45,673 nt of DNA from contig CABRIC010000009.1 in assembly GCA_902470905.1 (NCBI GenBank), forward strand, positions 1 through 45,673, in the 5' to 3' direction. Of the stretch, positions 9,145 to 17,146 are shown piece after piece (positions within the stretch are counted from its first letter, which is position 1; the number at the start of each line of letters is the position of its first letter). The stretch comes from an uncultured Collinsella sp. GTDB taxonomy: Bacteria > Actinomycetota > Coriobacteriia > Coriobacteriales > Coriobacteriaceae. Below the pieces are notes generated by a model. It did not search any database. It was not told the DNA's origin and was given only the letters and a program-made list of their open reading frames with translations. The translations under genes were made by a program, and so were the position numbers.

Positions 9145-9181
9145 AACCTGCCAAAACAAACTTGTCCCTTTTTGGAAGGTT
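9145..9181 (-). repeat. REP-like palindrome, copy A (on the asp23 stop codon)
   Basis: AACCTGCCAAAA pairs with TTTTGGAAGGTT with one mismatch around a loop carrying CTTGTCCC (GGGACAAG on the minus strand). The right end overlaps the TAA of asp23. About 20 bases to its left (ACGTTTTCGCAGATAA) are shared with the copies at 13997 and 41062. Confidence 0.75.
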
Positions 9182-9695
9182 ACTCGTGCTGGCTGGTGCG
9201 GTGCTCGTACTCCTCGGGGGTGATGACGTCCTCGATGCGCAGGTTGACGCCCGCCACCTCAAGGCCGGTCATCGCGGCAAGGCGCTCGGTGACACGCGCC
9301 TTGACATCGTCGAAGATCGCGGGCGCATAGACGCCGTACTCGATAATGACGGAGATGTTGACGACCACACGATTGTCATCGGTGACCTCGACCGTCACGC
9401 CCTTGGTCAGATTCTCAGCACCAAACTGCTCCTGCACAAAGTGCATGAGGTTACCCTTCATGCCCAGAACGTGCGGAACCTCGCGGGTGGCCATGGCAAC
9501 AATCTTCTCGATCACACCGTTGGAATAGGTCAGCGAGTCCTCGGACTCGTCCGCTTCCTCGTCGTCCTCATCCGCATCGGACTCGGCCTCGACGAGCGCC
9601 TTGTCCTCGAGCGTCACATCCTCGGATTCGGCGACGACCGCCTCGTTCTCCTCGAGCTCGGTATCGGCTACATCGACCTTCGTATTAAAAGCCAT
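9180..9695 (-). CDS. Asp23/Gls24 family envelope stress protein
   Basis: The family is known from Staphylococcus Asp23 and enterococcal Gls24, which sit under the membrane and respond to alkaline or cell-wall stress. Residues 1-55 are strongly acidic (Glu/Asp runs) and precede the core domain. The core starts LTYSNGVIEKIVAMA and includes VTDDNRVVVNISVIIEYG and AGVNLRIEDV. Length is 171 residues. AAGGAGG precedes the ATG. It is third in a set with an AmaP-like anchor and a DUF2273 membrane protein, the same trio as in Firmicutes, which supports a membrane-tethered stress complex. Confidence 0.92.
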   Translation of the reverse strand: MAFNTKVDVADTELEENEAVVAESEDVTLEDKALVEAESDADEDDEEADESEDSLTYSNGVIEKIVAMATREVPHVLGMKGNLMHFVQEQFGAENLTKGVTVEVTDDNRVVVNISVIIEYGVYAPAIFDDVKARVTERLAAMTGLEVAGVNLRIEDVITPEEYEHRTSQHE

Positions 9696-9739
9696 GGTTC
9701 CTCCTTATGCCTGCCGCAGATGCGACAGTCGAATACATA

Positions 9740-10117
9740 TTAGCGGCCGCTAAACAGACGGCCGAAGAAGTTGACGATCCCGTTCTCGCCGTCGCGAATT
9801 TGGCCGATCACAGCGCCGATCAGCACGAAGAATGCAATGACGAGCGTGTCCCACAGGCCCAACGTGAGCACCAACACAGCGAGGATAAAGCCAGCGACGG
9901 CGCCGAGCGTGGTGTTGGGATGACGCACAGCATAGCTCCAGATGGCAGCGCCCGTACCCTTGATGAGACCCATAGCCTCGTCAAAATCCGCGGCTGCCGC
10001 GTCTTGTAACTCGGTTGCCTCTGCTTTGGACTCAACGGGTTCGCTCGCCGGTGTGGCGCTCTGGTCAATCGTCAGGCGCGGAGTGCGAACGGTCTTATCT
10101 TGATTGGTATCACTCAC
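9740..10117 (-). CDS. DUF2273 small membrane protein
   Basis: A 125-residue protein with two adjacent hydrophobic helices (about 70-105), after an acidic N-terminal half, and ending IRDGENGIVNFFGRLF. This DUF2273 pattern is regularly found beside asp23 and amaP. I choose a GTG start at 10117: GGAGG is eight bases upstream, and the GTG overlaps the TGA of amaP by eight bases, typical of translational coupling. The open frame further upstream is only the shadow of amaP. Confidence 0.85.
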   Translation of the reverse strand: MSDTNQDKTVRTPRLTIDQSATPASEPVESKAEATELQDAAAADFDEAMGLIKGTGAAIWSYAVRHPNTTLGAVAGFILAVLVLTLGLWDTLVIAFFVLIGAVIGQIRDGENGIVNFFGRLFSGR

Positions 10118-10655
10118 CGGAAACCTCCACGGTCTGGACGGTAGTCTTGGACGGCAAAAAACGAACGCGTGCGGTCGTGCCCGACGTGCCGAGCATGGTG
10201 TCGCAGGCCTCCTCGATACGTTGCTGCATCGCGGCTGCAAGGGAGGCCACGTCCCGGTCGTCGAGCGCGATAGCCTCGACCTTAAATCGGACGTGCGAAT
10301 CGTCGGGGCCTTGGACGCGGGCCTCGACATGCTCGACCATCACGCGGTCGTCGCGCTCGGCAGCAGCCCTGGCACACGAAGAAAGCGCCGCAAGGGTAAC
10401 CTCGATATTGCGCTCCCCCGCCGGATGCACGCAGGACGGCTCGCGACGAGCAAACATCAGGCGAAAGAAGCTTACCAGCACGCCGATCGCCACAACTCCG
10501 CCGCATGCCGTCACGACAATGCGCGGCATGGGGTCGCGCATCAGCAGCATAAAGCGATACGTATACGGCCCCCAAAACTGGCAGACCAACGTACCCAGCG
10601 CCACGATGGCGGCGGCAAGATACACAATCGCTAGGGCTCGTTTGAGTACGCGCAC
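10110..10655 (-). CDS. amaP: AmaP-like alkaline-shock membrane anchor
   Basis: The 181-residue protein opens with two membrane helices (about 5-30 and 47-67) separated by a short loop. A soluble domain of about 110 residues follows, with the alternating strand/helix pattern of AmaP (DUF322-like). AmaP anchors Asp23 to the membrane in Staphylococcus, and the order amaP-DUF2273-asp23 here matches that system. The start is a GTG, with GAAGGGAG eight bases upstream. A TATAAT-like hexamer lies just upstream at about 10706-10711 and may be its -10. The symbol rests on neighbours and architecture rather than strong sequence recognition. Confidence 0.75.
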   Translation of the reverse strand: MRVLKRALAIVYLAAAIVALGTLVCQFWGPYTYRFMLLMRDPMPRIVVTACGGVVAIGVLVSFFRLMFARREPSCVHPAGERNIEVTLAALSSCARAAAERDDRVMVEHVEARVQGPDDSHVRFKVEAIALDDRDVASLAAAMQQRIEEACDTMLGTSGTTARVRFLPSKTTVQTVEVSGE

Positions 10656-10714
10656 GTGGCGCTCCCTTCAAATCTCGGCTCTCGAAATGCAAAACGGTTC
10701 GCATCATTATAAAA

Positions 10715-10752
10715 GAGCCGGGTCCGGTGCCCTACGCACGCGGATCCGGCTC
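10715..10752 (-). terminator. Terminator of yebC
   Basis: GAGCCGGATCCG pairs with CGGACCCGGCTC with one mismatch. On the minus strand it is followed by TTTTATAAT. It sits 70 bases past the yebC stop. The T-run overlaps the likely -10 of the next operon. Confidence 0.7.
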
Positions 10753-10821
10753 ATCTATTCCACGAGGCTTGCATGCTCGCTTCATTATGCCCAGATATGC
10801 ACGGCTTAACCCGTGCGGGCG

Positions 10822-11628
10822 CTACTCCTCCTCGAGGGCAGCGATGACCTCGTCGGTCATGTCCATGGTGCTGTAAACATCCTGGACGTCGTCGAGCTCC
10901 TCAAGACGGTCGATGAGGCGCTGAACCTTCTTGGCGTCGGCGCCGGAGACCTCGGTCGGGGTGGTCGGGACCATGGTGGTCTCGGAGCCCTTGACCTGGA
11001 CGCCCTGCTCCTCGAGCGCCTTGGAGACAGCCATGACCTCGTTGGCAGTAGTCCAGACGATCCACTCCTCGCCGGCGTCCTCGTAGTCCTCGCCGCCGGC
11101 CTCGGCGATGGCCATCATGAACTCATCCTCGTCACCGGCAGCACCGTTGGCGATCATGGTCTCCTTCTTGGCGTTCTCGTCCAGGATCTCTTTGGCGACG
11201 ACGATCTGGCCCTTGCGCTCAAACTGGAAGGCGACGGAGCCGGAGGTGCCCAGGTTGCCACCAGCGTGGGAGAAGGCGGAACGGACATCAGCGGCGGTAC
11301 GGTTGCGGTTGTCGGTCAGGCAGTCGACGTAGACGGCGACACCGGCGGGACCGTAGCCCTCGTACACGATGTTCTCGTAGACGGCAGCGTCGGCACCCGA
11401 ACCAAAAGCCTTGTCGATAGCGGACTTGATCTTGTCCTTAGGCATGGACTGAGCCTTGGCCTTGGCAACGGCAGCGGCGAGGCTGGCGTTGTTCTCGGGC
11501 AGCGGGTCGCCGCCGAGACGGGCAGCAACGGTGATGTTGCGGCTGAGCTTGGAGAAGAGGGCGGAACGCTTGGCGTCCTGCGCGCCCTTACGATGCTTGG
11601 TTGTGGCCCACTTAGAGTGTCCGGACAT
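10822..11628 (-). CDS. yebC: YebC/PmpR family protein (TACO1-like)
   Basis: YebC proteins were annotated as transcription regulators; recent work on the family links them to translation of polyproline stretches. The N-terminus MSGHSKWATTKHRKGAQDAKR and the SMPKDKIKSAIDKA and YEGYGPAGVAVYVDCLTDN blocks are diagnostic. At 268 residues it is slightly longer than the usual 240-250, and the last 20 residues are acidic. AGGAG lies eight bases before the ATG. It is transcribed alone, closed by its own terminator. Confidence 0.95.
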   Translation of the reverse strand: MSGHSKWATTKHRKGAQDAKRSALFSKLSRNITVAARLGGDPLPENNASLAAAVAKAKAQSMPKDKIKSAIDKAFGSGADAAVYENIVYEGYGPAGVAVYVDCLTDNRNRTAADVRSAFSHAGGNLGTSGSVAFQFERKGQIVVAKEILDENAKKETMIANGAAGDEDEFMMAIAEAGGEDYEDAGEEWIVWTTANEVMAVSKALEEQGVQVKGSETTMVPTTPTEVSGADAKKVQRLIDRLEELDDVQDVYSTMDMTDEVIAALEEE

Positions 11629-11758
11629 ACGTGTCTCCTATCGGTTTCGACCTAAAGCCCAGCGCAGATGCTCGGGCAATATAAACAAACGTCGTTATGA
11701 TATACCTACTGGCCTGCGAGATAAACCCCAAAATGAAGGCGGCGTGATGATGCCACCC

Positions 11759-11793
11759 TTTGGTGCAAAGCAACCTGACCCCTTTGCACCAAA
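11759..11793 (-). repeat. REP-like palindrome, copy D (against the DUF6020 stop codon)
   Basis: TTTGGTGCAAAG and CTTTGCACCAAA are perfect 12-base arms. The minus-strand loop reads GGGTCAGGTTG. The palindrome ends at 11793 and the TAA of the large membrane gene starts at 11794-11796. Confidence 0.8.
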
Positions 11794-13977
11794 TTAGGAC
11801 CAGAGGAGATCGCTGCGGGTGATGGTGGCGCCGATGGCGAAGGGCATGCAGGCGATGACCGGATACAGGTAGCGCATATAAGTCGAGCCGTTGCACGGGC
11901 CAATCAGGCACACGGCGAGTACGCCCAACAGCGGTATCCAGATGGCCAGCGCACGCCATGAATGACGACGCAGCAGGTAGACCACCACGGCGATCATGAT
12001 CCACACATAGGTGGCCGAGCTCATGGTGAGCGAGATAAACGGGATGCGTTGTACTGCCACGCGATACAGGTTGATCAGGTGGTCGCACCAGCGCACAACC
12101 TTGCTATCGACCGGATGGAAGTCAAAGTACTTGAGGTTATCGGGCTTCGCCATGATCTCGGCACTGCGCGCCGTGCTGTAGACCCATGCGTCGCGAGCGC
12201 TCGGATAAAAATACCCATAGTAGTTATTGATGAGCGCCGAGATATAGCACCCGGGGTCCTTTTTGAACATCTGAGCCCACACCTCAAAATAGGCCTTGAT
12301 GTCCTCCTGCGAGGCGTACTCGTTAAAGCAATTTTTGACGGCGTCCGACTTATCCGGGTTGTAACGGCGGCCCAAGTTCTCGTACTTGAGTACGCGATCG
12401 ATCACGGCACGCTCTTCGTCGGTCACCGAACCGTCGCAAGGAGCCTCCACGATGGTGCCGTCCTCCTTAACCGTAGGGTTGACGCCCGAGTTGAGGCCGT
12501 CGTGCTTTTGGACGAAACGAGCCGTCTGCTGGAACGGAATCGAGAGGATTTCGCGCTTGGAACTAGGCGTGATATCGTGCGCCGGCATAAAGACCTTGGT
12601 GAAGTACATATTGGAGGCAAGACAGAGCGCGAGCACCGCGAGGACGCCGACCCAGCGGAAGCGCGGCGTGGCGCCCGAAGTCGCAGCACCAGTCTGCCTG
12701 GCTGCACGATGAGCCACATGCGCGTCCCATGCGCAAAACGCCGCCGCGATTACGCATGCCGCCAGGGGAAACACCAGGCCGCCGTTGCGCAGGAACGTGG
12801 AACCCATGGCGCCCAGAGCGAGCAGCAGCCAGTCATGGCGCGCAAAGAGCACGGGCCTCTGTTCGCCCGCACGCTCGGCATTGGCATCGCGACGGGGCAG
12901 GCCGCAGGCCACGAGCTTGACGGTCTGCACCAACAGCACCAAAAACGCGTCGGCAAACAGCACATCTTTGGTAAGCAGAGCCGCGTAGTTGGAGAACATG
13001 GGCATAAACACAAAGAACAGCAAGATCACGCCGCGGACCGGCAGGCTCACGCCCAGCTTGCGCAGCGACGAGATGGAATAGGCCATGCAGGCGGCCGTAA
13101 TAACGAACTGAGCGCAGGTGTAGATGGCAAGACCCGCGTTGGCGCTGTTGAACAGTGAAAGCCCCAGCTGGACGCACGAACCGATGATAGCCGTGTGCAC
13201 CACGGGGTGATGTCCGTTGAGCAACACATTGGGATTGAGCAGACGCAGGTAGTCACTCGTGCCGTTGGGGTAGTTGAACCACTGGCGAATCTGCGCACCC
13301 GTATCTCCCATAAAAAGGCCAGGTAGCGAAGCGATGAGCGTGGGCGCCCAGGCGATCATAAGAACCAGGAAGGGCCCGGCAAAGGGATGGACCGAGAGCA
13401 CGGCGTGAGCCACAAGCCATACGCGGCCAAAGTGCGCTTCGGAAAACGGAATGCGGCGCGTGCTCAGCCAATCTAGACACTCAAAGGCGAGGTAGAAGGC
13501 AACGACCGCCAAGAGCATCCAGCCCGCACCGCCTATCCAGGCGCAGATGATGCGGGCCTTGTCGCCGAGCACGATCTCGGCCGAATCGGTGAGGTCGTAG
13601 CTGCGGCCAAACACCATGCAGACGGCAAAGAACAGCGACGGAAGGGTCACCGAGGGACGCCAAGCGTCGCCGCGGCCAAAGAACACGTAGCGAAACGGCA
13701 GCGTGAGCAGGCAGGCAAGCGCAAGCAGCATGACCGCGTCGGTATGGCCGGCAAACGAGAGGAGTACCTCGTAGCACACGTACAGCATGCCCGAGGCTTT
13801 GGGGTCAATCGCCAAGACTGCGTTGCTCGACACCGGGGCAGGATCGATGGAAAACGCCGTGGTCGCCAACAGCGCGAGCAAAAATGCGATGAGCGTCTGC
13901 TTGGCGGGGTAGCGCTTAAACCAGACGATGCGGGCAGCGTCGCGCGCAGCCGTTGTGGAGAGGTCGGAATCCTTCAC
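11794..13977 (-). CDS. DUF6020-like polytopic membrane protein
   Basis: A 727-residue protein with about 12-14 hydrophobic helices and an external domain at about 440-620. The SIPFQQTARFVQ segment and the NGHHPVVHTAIIGSCVQLG loop are features I associate with DUF6020 proteins. These resemble membrane glycosyltransferases (GT-C fold), but the substrate is unknown. It starts at a GTG, with a weak AAAGG 13 bases upstream. Palindromic repeats flank it: copy D touches its stop codon and copy B lies 20 bases upstream of its start. No partner genes for polysaccharide export are nearby. Confidence 0.75.
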   Translation of the reverse strand: MKDSDLSTTAARDAARIVWFKRYPAKQTLIAFLLALLATTAFSIDPAPVSSNAVLAIDPKASGMLYVCYEVLLSFAGHTDAVMLLALACLLTLPFRYVFFGRGDAWRPSVTLPSLFFAVCMVFGRSYDLTDSAEIVLGDKARIICAWIGGAGWMLLAVVAFYLAFECLDWLSTRRIPFSEAHFGRVWLVAHAVLSVHPFAGPFLVLMIAWAPTLIASLPGLFMGDTGAQIRQWFNYPNGTSDYLRLLNPNVLLNGHHPVVHTAIIGSCVQLGLSLFNSANAGLAIYTCAQFVITAACMAYSISSLRKLGVSLPVRGVILLFFVFMPMFSNYAALLTKDVLFADAFLVLLVQTVKLVACGLPRRDANAERAGEQRPVLFARHDWLLLALGAMGSTFLRNGGLVFPLAACVIAAAFCAWDAHVAHRAARQTGAATSGATPRFRWVGVLAVLALCLASNMYFTKVFMPAHDITPSSKREILSIPFQQTARFVQKHDGLNSGVNPTVKEDGTIVEAPCDGSVTDEERAVIDRVLKYENLGRRYNPDKSDAVKNCFNEYASQEDIKAYFEVWAQMFKKDPGCYISALINNYYGYFYPSARDAWVYSTARSAEIMAKPDNLKYFDFHPVDSKVVRWCDHLINLYRVAVQRIPFISLTMSSATYVWIMIAVVVYLLRRHSWRALAIWIPLLGVLAVCLIGPCNGSTYMRYLYPVIACMPFAIGATITRSDLLWS

Positions 13978-13996
13978 AGTCCGAAAGCCTTTCTAG

Positions 13997-14035
13997 AAAC
14001 CTGCCAAAAAGGGACAGGTTTATTTTGGCAGGTTT
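13997..14035 (+). repeat. REP-like palindrome, copy B
   Basis: AAACCTGCCAAAA and TTTTGGCAGGTTT pair perfectly around AGGGACAGGTTTA. The flank ATCTGGGGAAACGTTA matches (as reverse complement) the flanks of copies A and G. It lies between lgt and the DUF6020 gene. Confidence 0.8.
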
Positions 14036-14076
14036 TATCTGGGGAAACGTTACGGTTCTGTCATCGTTGCCCAGCG

Positions 14077-14113
14077 AACCACCACAAAGGTGCCTGTTCA
14101 CTTTTTGGTGGTT
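14077..14113 (-). repeat. REP-like palindrome, copy C (on the lgt stop codon)
   Basis: AACCACCA and TGGTGGTT form the outer arms around a core that reads GTGAACAGGCACC on the minus strand. It overlaps the TAA of lgt at 14112-14114. Only about 40 bases separate it from copy B. Confidence 0.7.
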
Positions 14114-14933
14114 AAGCGTCTAGGTAGACGCGCTGGGGCTGGTTGCGGCGACGAGCAAAGATGATGAGCGCCAGGCCCGCGATTACGAGCGGCAGGCTCA
14201 GCAGCTGGCCCATGGTGATGACGCCTCCCAGCAGATAACCCAGCTGCGCATCGGGCACACGCACAAACTCAATCAAAAAGCGAACGATGCCGTAGCCCAT
14301 CACAAAGACGCCCATAAACGTGCCTTGGGGCAGTAGCGGCTTTTTGCGGCTGAGCACCTGCAGAATGCAAAAGAGCACAATACCCTCGAGGAATGCCTCG
14401 TAGAGCTGGGAGGGATGACGCGGCATATCGCCCGCAGTCCCGCCAAAGACCACGCCCCATGGCAGATCGGTCGGCTTGCCCCACAGCTCTCCGTTGACAA
14501 AGTTGGCACAACGGCCCAGGCACAAGGCCAGCGGCGCGCCTATGACGGCAAGGTCGGCGATGGTCCATGCATCGAGCTTATACATGCGGCACACAATGAT
14601 GCCGCCGATAATGCCGCCCACCAAACCGCCATGGAAGCTCATGCCTCCCTCGTTGGTGGCAAAGATTTCGAGCGGGTGGGTCCAATAGTAGCCATCACCG
14701 TAAAAGACGACGTAGAACAGGCGCGCACCGATAATGAGGCCAAAGACCACGCCGACCACGACACTCGTAAGGTCGTCAATCGTGATGTTAAAGCCCCAGC
14801 GACGCTGCGTGCGGTACATGACGACCGCCGTGAGCAGGGCGCCGACCACATAGGCCAGACCATACCAGTAAATCGTGATGGGCCCCGCCGAGATCGCGAC
14901 AGGATCAAGCATATGGTAGAAGTCGTTGAGCAT
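14112..14933 (-). CDS. lgt: Prolipoprotein diacylglyceryl transferase Lgt
   Basis: Lgt moves a diacylglyceryl group from phosphatidylglycerol to the lipobox Cys of prelipoproteins at the membrane. The 273-residue protein has about seven membrane helices. It carries the signature GRCANFVNGELWGKP at about 150-164 and the conserved MSFHGGL and RHPSQLYEA blocks. GGAGTAGGAGGG precedes the ATG. A substrate is likely encoded in this window: the amino-acid binding protein at 41211 has a lipobox. The protein ends QPQRVYLDA. Confidence 0.97.
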   Translation of the reverse strand: MLNDFYHMLDPVAISAGPITIYWYGLAYVVGALLTAVVMYRTQRRWGFNITIDDLTSVVVGVVFGLIIGARLFYVVFYGDGYYWTHPLEIFATNEGGMSFHGGLVGGIIGGIIVCRMYKLDAWTIADLAVIGAPLALCLGRCANFVNGELWGKPTDLPWGVVFGGTAGDMPRHPSQLYEAFLEGIVLFCILQVLSRKKPLLPQGTFMGVFVMGYGIVRFLIEFVRVPDAQLGYLLGGVITMGQLLSLPLVIAGLALIIFARRRNQPQRVYLDA

Positions 14934-14961
14934 GTCGACCCTCCTACTCCCTACATACTAA

Positions 14962-14994
14962 ATGCGGCCGCGGGCCTTGCGCTCGCAGCCGCAT
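14962..14994 (-). terminator. Hairpin after the NifU-like gene
   Basis: ATGCGGC pairs with GCCGCAT across a GC-rich loop, about 50 bases past the NifU-like gene. Only a short AT tail follows, so the call is moderate. Confidence 0.4.
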
Positions 14995-15043
14995 ATTTGG
15001 GCGTAACGTCTATGCGGAGTATACCGTCCGCAGCTTTCGCATC

Positions 15044-15322
15044 TTAGAACGGCGCGTACTCGTCGTACAGGTCATCGGTCTCGCCGGAGGCATTGACCTG
15101 CTCGACACGCGTAACGCCGGGCACGTGCTCCTTGAGGATACGCTCGATGCCCATGGAAAGCGTCAGGGCGCTCATGGGACAACCGGCACAGGCGCCCTGA
15201 AGCTCCAGCTTGACGACGCCCTCGTCATCAACGCCTATATACTCCATGTCGCCGCCGTCGGCCTGCAGGTTGGGGCGAATCTCTTCAAGAACCTTCTTAA
15301 GCAGCTCTTCGTTAACAGCCAC
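15044..15322 (-). CDS. NifU C-terminal domain Fe-S scaffold protein
   Basis: A 92-residue stand-alone NifU C-terminal domain (Nfu type) that carries and delivers Fe-S clusters. The block RPNLQADGGDMEYIGV and the cluster-binding GACAGCPM (Cys45 and Cys48, CxxC) are clear. It starts at a GTG, with AAAGGAG six bases upstream. No sufB/sufC/iscS genes are nearby in the window, so it must act on clusters built elsewhere. The C-terminus is acidic. Confidence 0.93.
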   Translation of the reverse strand: MAVNEELLKKVLEEIRPNLQADGGDMEYIGVDDEGVVKLELQGACAGCPMSALTLSMGIERILKEHVPGVTRVEQVNASGETDDLYDEYAPF

Positions 15323-15433
15323 AGGGGCTCCTTTCTCACAATAACGCGGGCGCGCCCGCGGACAGAGCTATGTTACTACAGCCGTGTACCCGCTCACGAG
15401 CCGTCCATGCGCGCAGACGCGACTTTCACGAGT

Positions 15434-15462
15434 AGTCAATTTGGGACGGGGCTCTTTTGGCT
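15434..15462 (+). repeat. Possible degenerate REP-like palindrome, copy H
   Basis: AGTCAA and TTGGCT (one mismatch) enclose TTTGGGACGGGGCTCTT, similar in layout to the other copies but with a changed core. It is 32 bases from the stop codon of the deaminase gene. This is a weak call. Confidence 0.35.
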
Positions 15463-15493
15463 GCCTTTTGTTGCCAGCTGGCGTTGCCACGCG

Positions 15494-16018
15494 CTACTGC
15501 TGAGCCCGCCCCTCGGTGCCGATGTGAACATCGACGATAACCTGGCGGTAGCTGATGCCACAGGAGTCGAGGATGCGGCGGCTGATGCGTCCGTCATCGG
15601 TGTCGGCGTACTTGTTGTCCAGGTAGACGACCTCGCCCACGCCCACCTGAGCCAAAATCTTGGCGCAGTCGTGGCACGGGAACAGCGTGACGTAGACCGT
15701 GGAACCCTCGAGGTCCTTGAGCGAGCCACGGTAGTTGAGCACGGCGTTGGCCTCGGCATGGACCACGTAGTTGTGCTTGTCCTGCAGCGGGTCGTCGCTC
15801 GTACCCCACGGGAAAAAGTCGTCGTTGAGCGCCGAGGGTGTACCGTTGTAGCCCACCGAAAGGATGCGGTGGTTGGTGTTGGCGATGCACGCACCCACCT
15901 GCGTGTTGGGGTCCTTGCTGCGGCGCTGCGCGGCGATGGCCACGCTCATAAAGAACTCGTCCCAGCTAATGACGTCCAGGCGCTTGCCTGACGAAGTTTG
16001 ATGAAGATCGTCCGACAT
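15494..16018 (-). CDS. dCMP deaminase (ComEB-like)
   Basis: A zinc-dependent cytidine/deoxycytidylate deaminase of 174 residues. It probably converts dCMP to dUMP for thymidylate synthesis. The zinc site is visible: HAE at 87-89 and PCHDC at 114-118. The N-terminal SWDEFFMSVAIAAQRRSKDPNTQVGA and GYNGTP blocks fit the dCMP/ComEB group. I start at the ATG at 16018 (GGAGG eight bases upstream) rather than the ATG 12 codons earlier. The gene follows coaX by 84 bases and may share its transcript. Confidence 0.93.
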   Translation of the reverse strand: MSDDLHQTSSGKRLDVISWDEFFMSVAIAAQRRSKDPNTQVGACIANTNHRILSVGYNGTPSALNDDFFPWGTSDDPLQDKHNYVVHAEANAVLNYRGSLKDLEGSTVYVTLFPCHDCAKILAQVGVGEVVYLDNKYADTDDGRISRRILDSCGISYRQVIVDVHIGTEGRAQQ

Positions 16019-16102
16019 GACAGACACCTCCGTAATCGCAATAGTTTGACCCATTGTAGCAGGTGAAAGGTGGAGGCGTTTGTCCCACCGGCGCCCTCAC
16101 TT

Positions 16103-16954
16103 TTACACGCGGCGGGGCTTTTGGTTGATGCGGTAGAGCTCGGCCAGTCCCCGCAACGTCAGCGCGTCGTCGACCGTCAGACTGTGACCGACCAGCGACG
16201 CGAGTGCCTCGGCATCGTCGCCGGTAATGACGATGGGCACGTTGCCTTCCCCCGCGGCCTTGGTCGCGCGCATCTCGGCGAGCACCATGTCGAGCATGCC
16301 GTCGATGCGGGCTACCTCGCCCAAGACCACGCCCGAGCGCATGGCCTCGCGCGTGTTGCGGCCGATCACATGCGTGGGCGCCGAAGGCTCGACCTGCGGC
16401 AGACGCGCCGCAGCGGCCGAGAGCGAGCGGGCGCCGAGCGCCAGACCCGGCGCGATGACGCCGCCCACAAAGGTTCCGTGCGCGTCGATGACCTCGATAT
16501 TGGTCGTCGTGCCCAGGTCGATCACAATGCACGGCGAGCCGTAGACGGCGCGGGCCGCCACGGCATCGGCGATGCGGTCGGGGCCGATCTCGGCCGGGTC
16601 ATCGTAATGCACGGGTATGCCGGTCTTAAGTCCCGGCCCCACGGTGAGCACGCGCCCCGTGCAGGTACGGGAAAGCGCTGCCTTCCACGGGCGCTCGAGC
16701 GCCGGGACCACGCAGCTCAGCACAGCAGCCGCGGGCACAAGCGCACCCGGCATGCCCGCATCGGCCGCCAGTGCGGCCATGACCTGCACGAGACGCATGC
16801 GCGCCTCGTCTGCTGTGATGCTCGACGGCGTGGTGATCTCGCACGTCGCAAGCGGACATTCCTGCGCCGCGGCCGAATCCTCTGCAAACAGGCCAAAGCG
16901 AATGAACGTGTTGCCCACGTCGACCGTCAATATATATGCGCACCCATTAAGCAT
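16103..16954 (-). CDS. coaX: Type III pantothenate kinase
   Basis: CoaX phosphorylates pantothenate in the first step of coenzyme A synthesis. The ASKHA fold shows as VDVGNT (11-16, phosphate loop), GPDRIADAVAA (the family Asp), and the second loop VIDLGTTTNIEVID. Length is 283 residues, near the usual 255-260 plus a small insertion. I start at 16954 because AAAGGAG is upstream and the N-terminus then matches the family; the open frame runs 18 codons further. A TATACT on the minus strand at about 16982-16987 could be the -10. Confidence 0.94.
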   Translation of the reverse strand: MLNGCAYILTVDVGNTFIRFGLFAEDSAAAQECPLATCEITTPSSITADEARMRLVQVMAALAADAGMPGALVPAAAVLSCVVPALERPWKAALSRTCTGRVLTVGPGLKTGIPVHYDDPAEIGPDRIADAVAARAVYGSPCIVIDLGTTTNIEVIDAHGTFVGGVIAPGLALGARSLSAAAARLPQVEPSAPTHVIGRNTREAMRSGVVLGEVARIDGMLDMVLAEMRATKAAGEGNVPIVITGDDAEALASLVGHSLTVDDALTLRGLAELYRINQKPRRV

Positions 16955-17146
16955 CGTCGGCGCTCCTTTCGTCTGCCCAGCAGTATATCGCCTACCTAAA
17001 CCAGTCATCCCAAAATGACTAGCTTGCGGCTATACTGGTGCGCGGTCGTTTGCGAGCTCACGCGGCGGCCCTTGGTAACCCGACTTCCCGCGCCGTATCC
17101 GTAACGGCGCTCCCGGGGGAAGCGGATATACGCAAAGGAGTTTTAT

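Noticed and set aside
15323..15493. A small gene between the deaminase and the NifU-like gene
   Set aside because: There is no frame with a ribosome site; only a hairpin and a degenerate repeat are visible.
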